Below are positions 58,920 to 64,000 of a stretch of 64,000 nucleotides of DNA, in pieces. A program made the translations under genes and the position numbers. The stretch covers positions 1-64,000 of the forward strand of contig NZ_FUYP01000014.1 of assembly GCF_900168005.1 (NCBI RefSeq), given 5' to 3'. The notes under the pieces were generated by a model. That model worked only from the letters and a program-made list of their open reading frames with translations. It was not told the DNA's origin and did no database searches. Positions within the stretch are counted from its first letter, which is position 1; the number at the start of each line of letters is the position of its first letter. The stretch is from Sphingopyxis flava. Its GTDB lineage: Bacteria; Pseudomonadota; Alphaproteobacteria; Sphingomonadales; Sphingomonadaceae.

Positions 58920-59738
58920 ATGACGCGCCTACCGCTTTCCCACCCCGACCGCACCGACGGCGGTTTTCGTCCGATGAAGGCGCTTCATCATTTCCGCAGG
59001 CTGATCGCCGACAAGGAAGACACCGAGCAGGTGTTTCACATCATCGACGCCCTGCGCGACAAGCGTTTCGGCCGCTCGGTAGAGCGTTTCTTCGAGACCG
59101 CGGAAGGCCAGCGCGTGCTTGCCGAACGGCCCTATTTGCCCGCGCTGCTCGACGACCATGATGCGCTTCGCCGCCTGCCCGAAGCGAGCGTCGGACGCGT
59201 CTATGTCGATTTCATGGAGCGCGAGGGTCTGACCGCGCAGGGGCTGGTCGACGAGTCGCTCAAATTCCGCCGCGGCAAGCCGAGCTATGATGACATGCTC
59301 GAAATCTATGGCGACCGGCTTCGCGACACGCACGACCTGTTCCACATCCTGACCGGCTACGGCCGCGACGCGCTCGGTGAGCAATGCGTGCTCGCCTTTT
59401 CCTACAGCCAGACGCCGAGCTGGGGGACATTGTTCATCGCGTGGGCGGGCGCGCGCGAAATTCGCAAGGGTATTGGCCGGCGCTATCCCATCTATGCCGC
59501 GGTCCGCGAGGGGCAGCGGATCGGCCGCGTCGCCGAGCAGATTGCGCACCAGAATATCGAGGCGCTGCTTGCCGAACCGCTTGCCGCCGCGCGCAAGCGA
59601 CTGGGGATCCTGGAGCCGGTGGTCTACAAACAGGTTCACGCAATGATGCGCGCCGATGGTATCGATCCCTATGATCTGTTGGGGACCAAGCCCGCCGAGG
59701 CGGGCGCTGCGAAGCCCGAACTCGCGCAGGCGGCGTGA
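58920..59738 (+). CDS. COQ4-family protein
   Basis: A 272-residue protein of the ubiquinone-biosynthesis COQ4 family. The metal-binding motif HDxxH(x11)E is intact in RDTHDLFHILTGYGRDALGE. Flanking conserved blocks are GRVYVDFMEREGLTAQGL and FSYSQTPSWG. In eukaryotes COQ4 organises the CoQ complex and has C1-decarboxylase/hydroxylase activity. Alphaproteobacterial members are assumed to act in the same pathway. The gene is controlled from a promoter covered by a perfect palindrome, which is unexpected for a purely housekeeping role. Confidence 0.88.
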   Translation: MTRLPLSHPDRTDGGFRPMKALHHFRRLIADKEDTEQVFHIIDALRDKRFGRSVERFFETAEGQRVLAERPYLPALLDDHDALRRLPEASVGRVYVDFMEREGLTAQGLVDESLKFRRGKPSYDDMLEIYGDRLRDTHDLFHILTGYGRDALGEQCVLAFSYSQTPSWGTLFIAWAGAREIRKGIGRRYPIYAAVREGQRIGRVAEQIAHQNIEALLAEPLAAARKRLGILEPVVYKQVHAMMRADGIDPYDLLGTKPAEAGAAKPELAQAA

Positions 59739-59748
59739 CGGCGCGCCT

Positions 59749-60489
59749 TTATGAGCCCAATTTTTCGATCAGTGCCTGCGCAGCCGCAGGATTTCGCACC
59801 TTCGCGCCCGCGATAAAGAAGAGATAGACATCGCGGCCGCCCTGTGCCCAGTCGCGGGCCTGCTTTGCCCAACGGTCCAGCGCCTTGTCGTCATAGCCGG
59901 TTTCGACATCCTCCCGGCTCCTTTGCAACCGCGCATAGGTGAAATCCGCGGTCGGCTCGTCGATGCGCGGAAATTCATCGCTGTCGGCGAAGACGATCGC
60001 CATGTTCCGCTCGCGCGCGAGGTCGACGAAATCAGGATCGCAAAAACTCTCGTGCCGCACTTCGAGAGCGTGGCGAAGCGGCAGGCCGTCCTGCGTCTCG
60101 GGAAGCAGGTCGAGGAAGCTTGCAAAGTCGTCGCGTTCGAACCTCTTCGTTGCCATGAACTGCCACAGGATCGGTCCGAGCCGGGCGCCGAGCCGCGTCA
60201 CACCCTGCGCCAGGAATTTTTCGACCGATCCTGCGGCGTCAGCGAGCCGTTTGCGATTGGTCGCAAAGCGCGATGCCTTGACGCTGAAGCGAAAGCCATC
60301 GGGTACGGCCTCCGCCCAGCTCGCGAAGGTTTCCGGCTTCTGGCTGCCATAATAGGTGCCGTTGATCTCGATTCCGGTCAAATGCTGCCCGGCGTATTCG
60401 AGCTCGCGCTTCTGGGGATGCCCGGGCGGATAGAAGGGCCCGCGCCACGGCTCATAGGTCCAGCCCCCGATTCCGACATGGATGCTCAT
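59749..60489 (-). CDS. DUF72 family protein
   Basis: A 246-residue TIM-barrel-like protein. VGIGGWTYEPWRGPFYP is the signature start, then IEINGTYYGSQ, LGPILWQF, ALEVRHESF and the C-terminal VYLFFIAGAKVRNPAAAQAL. The enzymatic role of DUF72 is unknown; the barrel resembles endonuclease IV. ATG 60489 follows GGGAG. Convergent with coq4 and 34 bases behind purL on the same strand. Confidence 0.88.
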   Translation of the reverse strand: MSIHVGIGGWTYEPWRGPFYPPGHPQKRELEYAGQHLTGIEINGTYYGSQKPETFASWAEAVPDGFRFSVKASRFATNRKRLADAAGSVEKFLAQGVTRLGARLGPILWQFMATKRFERDDFASFLDLLPETQDGLPLRHALEVRHESFCDPDFVDLARERNMAIVFADSDEFPRIDEPTADFTYARLQRSREDVETGYDDKALDRWAKQARDWAQGGRDVYLFFIAGAKVRNPAAAQALIEKLGS

Positions 60490-60523
60490 GAGCAAAATCT
60501 CCCGGCCGCGCGACGCGGGCGCC

Positions 60524-62779
<2,256 letters not shown>

Positions 62780-62811
62780 GGCGCGCCTTTAGCCGCGCGC
62801 GCGCGATAGGA

Positions 62812-62850
62812 ACAGACCCCATGCGCCTTTTTCAGCGCGCTGGGGTCTGT
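62812..62850. repeat. Inverted repeat upstream of purL
   Basis: ACAGACCCCA (62812-62821) and TGGGGTCTGT (62841-62850) are perfect ten-base arms around a 19-base loop that can pair further (TGCGC with GCGC). It fills most of the 83-base gap between the small secreted protein gene and purL, both on the minus strand. It may act as a terminator without a T-tract, a REP-like element, or a purL leader structure. Confidence 0.6.
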
Positions 62851-62862
62851 CCCGGGACCTCA

Positions 62863-63156
62863 TTACCGCGCCGCAAGCGTGGTGGGGGCCGTATCGAGCG
62901 GCTCGACGTCGCGCAGCGGGAAGTTCACCTGCTGCGACCCGACGGTGCCGCGAACCCGGCGTTCGCCGATGCGCAGCCGGAAGCGCTTGCCGCTGCGTTC
63001 CTCGATGCCGGTGATGAGGCGCATGTCGCCCTTGCGCGTGATGCTGTAGCTGTAGATATGCCCCTCATGCTCGAACCGCTGCTTGGCATTATCCTCGGCC
63101 TGAGCGGTGGGCGCGAGCAGGGCAAGTCCGAGGGCGGCGGAGATGGTCGTCTTCAT
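62863..63156 (-). CDS. Small secreted protein of unknown function
   Basis: A 97-residue protein with a clear signal peptide (MKTTISAALGLALLAPTAQA). The mature part is about 77 residues with YSITRKGDMRLITGIEERSGKRFRLRIGERRVRGTVGSQ, which suggests a small beta-structured, basic periplasmic protein. No known domain is recognised. It lies upstream of purL and downstream of a broken membrane gene on the same strand. Confidence 0.65.
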   Translation of the reverse strand: MKTTISAALGLALLAPTAQAEDNAKQRFEHEGHIYSYSITRKGDMRLITGIEERSGKRFRLRIGERRVRGTVGSQQVNFPLRDVEPLDTAPTTLAAR

Positions 63157-63242
63157 GACGCAAGTCCTTGTCTGATAAACAAAACTTGCCTTTCAGCCCC
63201 TCCTTATTGTGCGGTGCAGCATGGCTTATCGGCGGGCGAGCG

Positions 63243-63271
63243 GCAATTGCAAAGAATCAAAATGCAATTGC
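63243..63271. repeat. GCAATTGCA inverted repeat
   Basis: GCAATTGCA (63243-63251) and TGCAATTGC (63263-63271) are perfect nine-base arms with an 11-base A-rich spacer. It lies eight bases downstream of the broken membrane gene (minus strand) and about 90 bases before the small secreted gene. It could be the terminator stem of the former or an operator. Confidence 0.45.
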
Positions 63272-63279
63272 GCCCTCTG

Positions 63280-63594
63280 TCAGGCTGCGAGCGCGCGGCG
63301 CTCGCGCGTCGTCCACGAGGCCGCCCATGCAAGCAGCGCATAGGCGCCCAATATTGTCGCAGGGATCGCGAGCGAATAGGCATATTCCTTGGGGCCAAAC
63401 CAGTCGATCGCCTGGATCAGGGCAAGCAGACCTGGAAGCATCCAGAGACGCCGATCGCCCCCCCGGCGCTCGCGGATCAGAAGCGCTGCAAAGCCGATGT
63501 CGGCGAACTACGCCGCGATGAATAAAGTGCAAAGCCCGGCAGCGCGGGGCTGCGCAGCCGCGAGGAGCGCCGGAGCGAAATGGCCGACGAACAA
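63280..63594 (-). pseudogene. Small multi-helix membrane protein, interrupted by a TAG stop
   Basis: Read from TTG 63594, the minus strand gives FVGHFAPALLAAAQPRAAGL, CTLFIAA, then TAG at 63508-63510. It continues in the same frame FADIGFAALLIRERRGGDRR, LWMLPGLLALIQAIDWFGPK, EYAYSLAIPATILGAYALLAW and ends RERRALAA at a TGA (63280-63282). Three or four hydrophobic helices are recognisable on both sides of the stop, so a single TAC/TAT-to-TAG change likely broke an about 104-residue membrane protein. The VGHFAPAL start resembles small sphingomonad membrane proteins. No ribosome site is obvious. Confidence 0.55.
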
Positions 63595-63667
63595 GGCGCG
63601 ATGCCAGGGCGGCCGGAGGCGACGTCAAGCTTGACCGCAAGGGGGCGAAGAGGCCAAAGCAGGCGCC

Positions 63668-63931
63668 ATGACGGACACGCCCGCACCTGCTGCTGCCCCT
63701 GAAATCGCCTCCATGTCGTTCGAGGCGGCGATGGGCGAGCTTGAAACCATCGTGCGGCGGCTCGAAAGCGGCGATGTCAGTCTCGAAGAATCTGTCGCGC
63801 TCTATGAACGCGGTCATGCGCTCCGTGCGCATTGCGAAGCGCGGCTCGCAGCGGCGCAGGCCCGCATCGAACAGGTCAGTCTCGGGGCGGATGGCCAGCC
63901 CGCGGGAACCGCGCCCTTCGGCGAAGCCTGA
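63668..63931 (+). CDS. xseB: Exodeoxyribonuclease VII small subunit
   Basis: An 87-residue XseB. The core MSFEAAMGELETIVRRLESGDVSLEESVALYERG is the family's coiled-coil signature, with a short Ala/Pro N-terminal extension. It assembles with XseA, not in the window, to digest single-stranded DNA. In many alphaproteobacteria it precedes ispA, and a GTG-started frame follows after four bases. Confidence 0.95.
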   Translation: MTDTPAPAAAPEIASMSFEAAMGELETIVRRLESGDVSLEESVALYERGHALRAHCEARLAAAQARIEQVSLGADGQPAGTAPFGEA

Positions 63932-63935
63932 GGCC

Positions 63936-64000
63936 GTGACGACACGCGTCGAAGGCGGATCAGCGGCGGACGCATCGCTCGTTCATGCGGCACAGGCCGA
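63936..64000 (+). CDS. Start of a gene following xseB, cut by the window edge
   Basis: A GTG at 63936, four bases after the xseB stop, opens a frame (TTRVEGGSAADASLVHAAQA) that runs off the window. By common gene order it could be a polyprenyl (farnesyl) diphosphate synthase, but the 21 visible residues do not show any family feature. Confidence 0.35.
   Translation, partial: MTTRVEGGSAADASLVHAAQA

Noticed and set aside
63257-63832. Minus-strand frame covering the broken membrane gene and antisense to xseB
   Set aside because: Its product has no membrane pattern, whereas the neighbouring frame shows clear helices; half of it is antisense to xseB.

Overview
The window reads as a chromosomal segment of an alphaproteobacterium of the order Sphingomonadales, probably Sphingopyxis-like. 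This rests on the high G+C content, the frequent GTG/TTG starts, the tightly overlapping gene ends, and the family types seen (COX15-type heme A synthase, class II DAHP synthase, COQ4, ZapE, a 2-oxoglutarate dehydrogenase operon behind malate dehydrogenase, PF10118-type hydrolase next to TetR). The genus is an inference. Most of the window is housekeeping. No tRNA, rRNA, CRISPR array, prophage or complete insertion sequence was found.

Layout. 1-6.0 kb: a 5'-truncated IS5-type transposase, an aldehyde dehydrogenase/acetolactate-synthase-like pair, a decayed YfiR/OmpA locus, msrA, and a secreted M48-PDZ peptidase. 6.1-8.4 kb: heme A synthase, then rplM-rpsI with a good intrinsic terminator. 8.5-17.4 kb: an accessory-looking block. 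It holds an APH-fold kinase with an unknown partner, a metallophosphoesterase with a diacylglycerol-kinase-like protein, a secreted esterase with a nucleotidyltransferase, and a three-gene string of flippase, ICMT-like methyltransferase and thymidylate-kinase-like protein. 17.5-29.4 kb: sdhB, a thioesterase and zapE, then the TCA segment mdh-sucD-sucA-sucB-lpd, with hairpin repeats between some of the genes. Two minus-strand envelope genes (polysaccharide deacetylase, PAP2 phosphatase) separate the two groups.

29.4-46.4 kb: a secreted M20 amidohydrolase, a UPF0126 channel, an MpaB/DUF2236 protein with an alpha/beta hydrolase, sppA, an epimerase with proB, a methyltransferase lying in reverse between proB and obgE, a divergent TetR/PF10118 pair, a GNAT acetyltransferase, stomatin-NfeD, a CitE-like lyase and an M28 peptidase. 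46.4-64 kb: class II aroG, a membrane-anchored Popeye-like cyclic-nucleotide-binding protein, an ArsC/Spx-like protein, a GDPD lipoprotein, a frameshifted aldo/keto reductase, a small XRE regulator with a secreted hydrolase, and panB. Next comes yfgM-bamB-der followed by a TusA-like gene and an Hpt gene, then a DUF418 protein, COQ4 behind a perfect 20-bp palindrome, DUF72, purL, a small secreted protein, a nonsense-interrupted membrane gene, and xseB.

How the parts work together. The TCA genes cover three consecutive steps (2-oxoglutarate to succinate) plus succinate and malate oxidation, but sdhB stands without sdhC/D/A and sucD without sucC. yfgM-bamB-der-tusA-hpt looks like one transcription unit combining outer-membrane assembly, ribosome maturation and signalling. 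Several loci show recent decay (the YfiR/OmpA remnant, the aldo/keto reductase, the membrane gene near 63.4 kb). No clearly new multi-gene system is visible. The best candidates for follow-up are the 8.5-17.4 kb block, the Popeye-like gene and the COQ4 operator.
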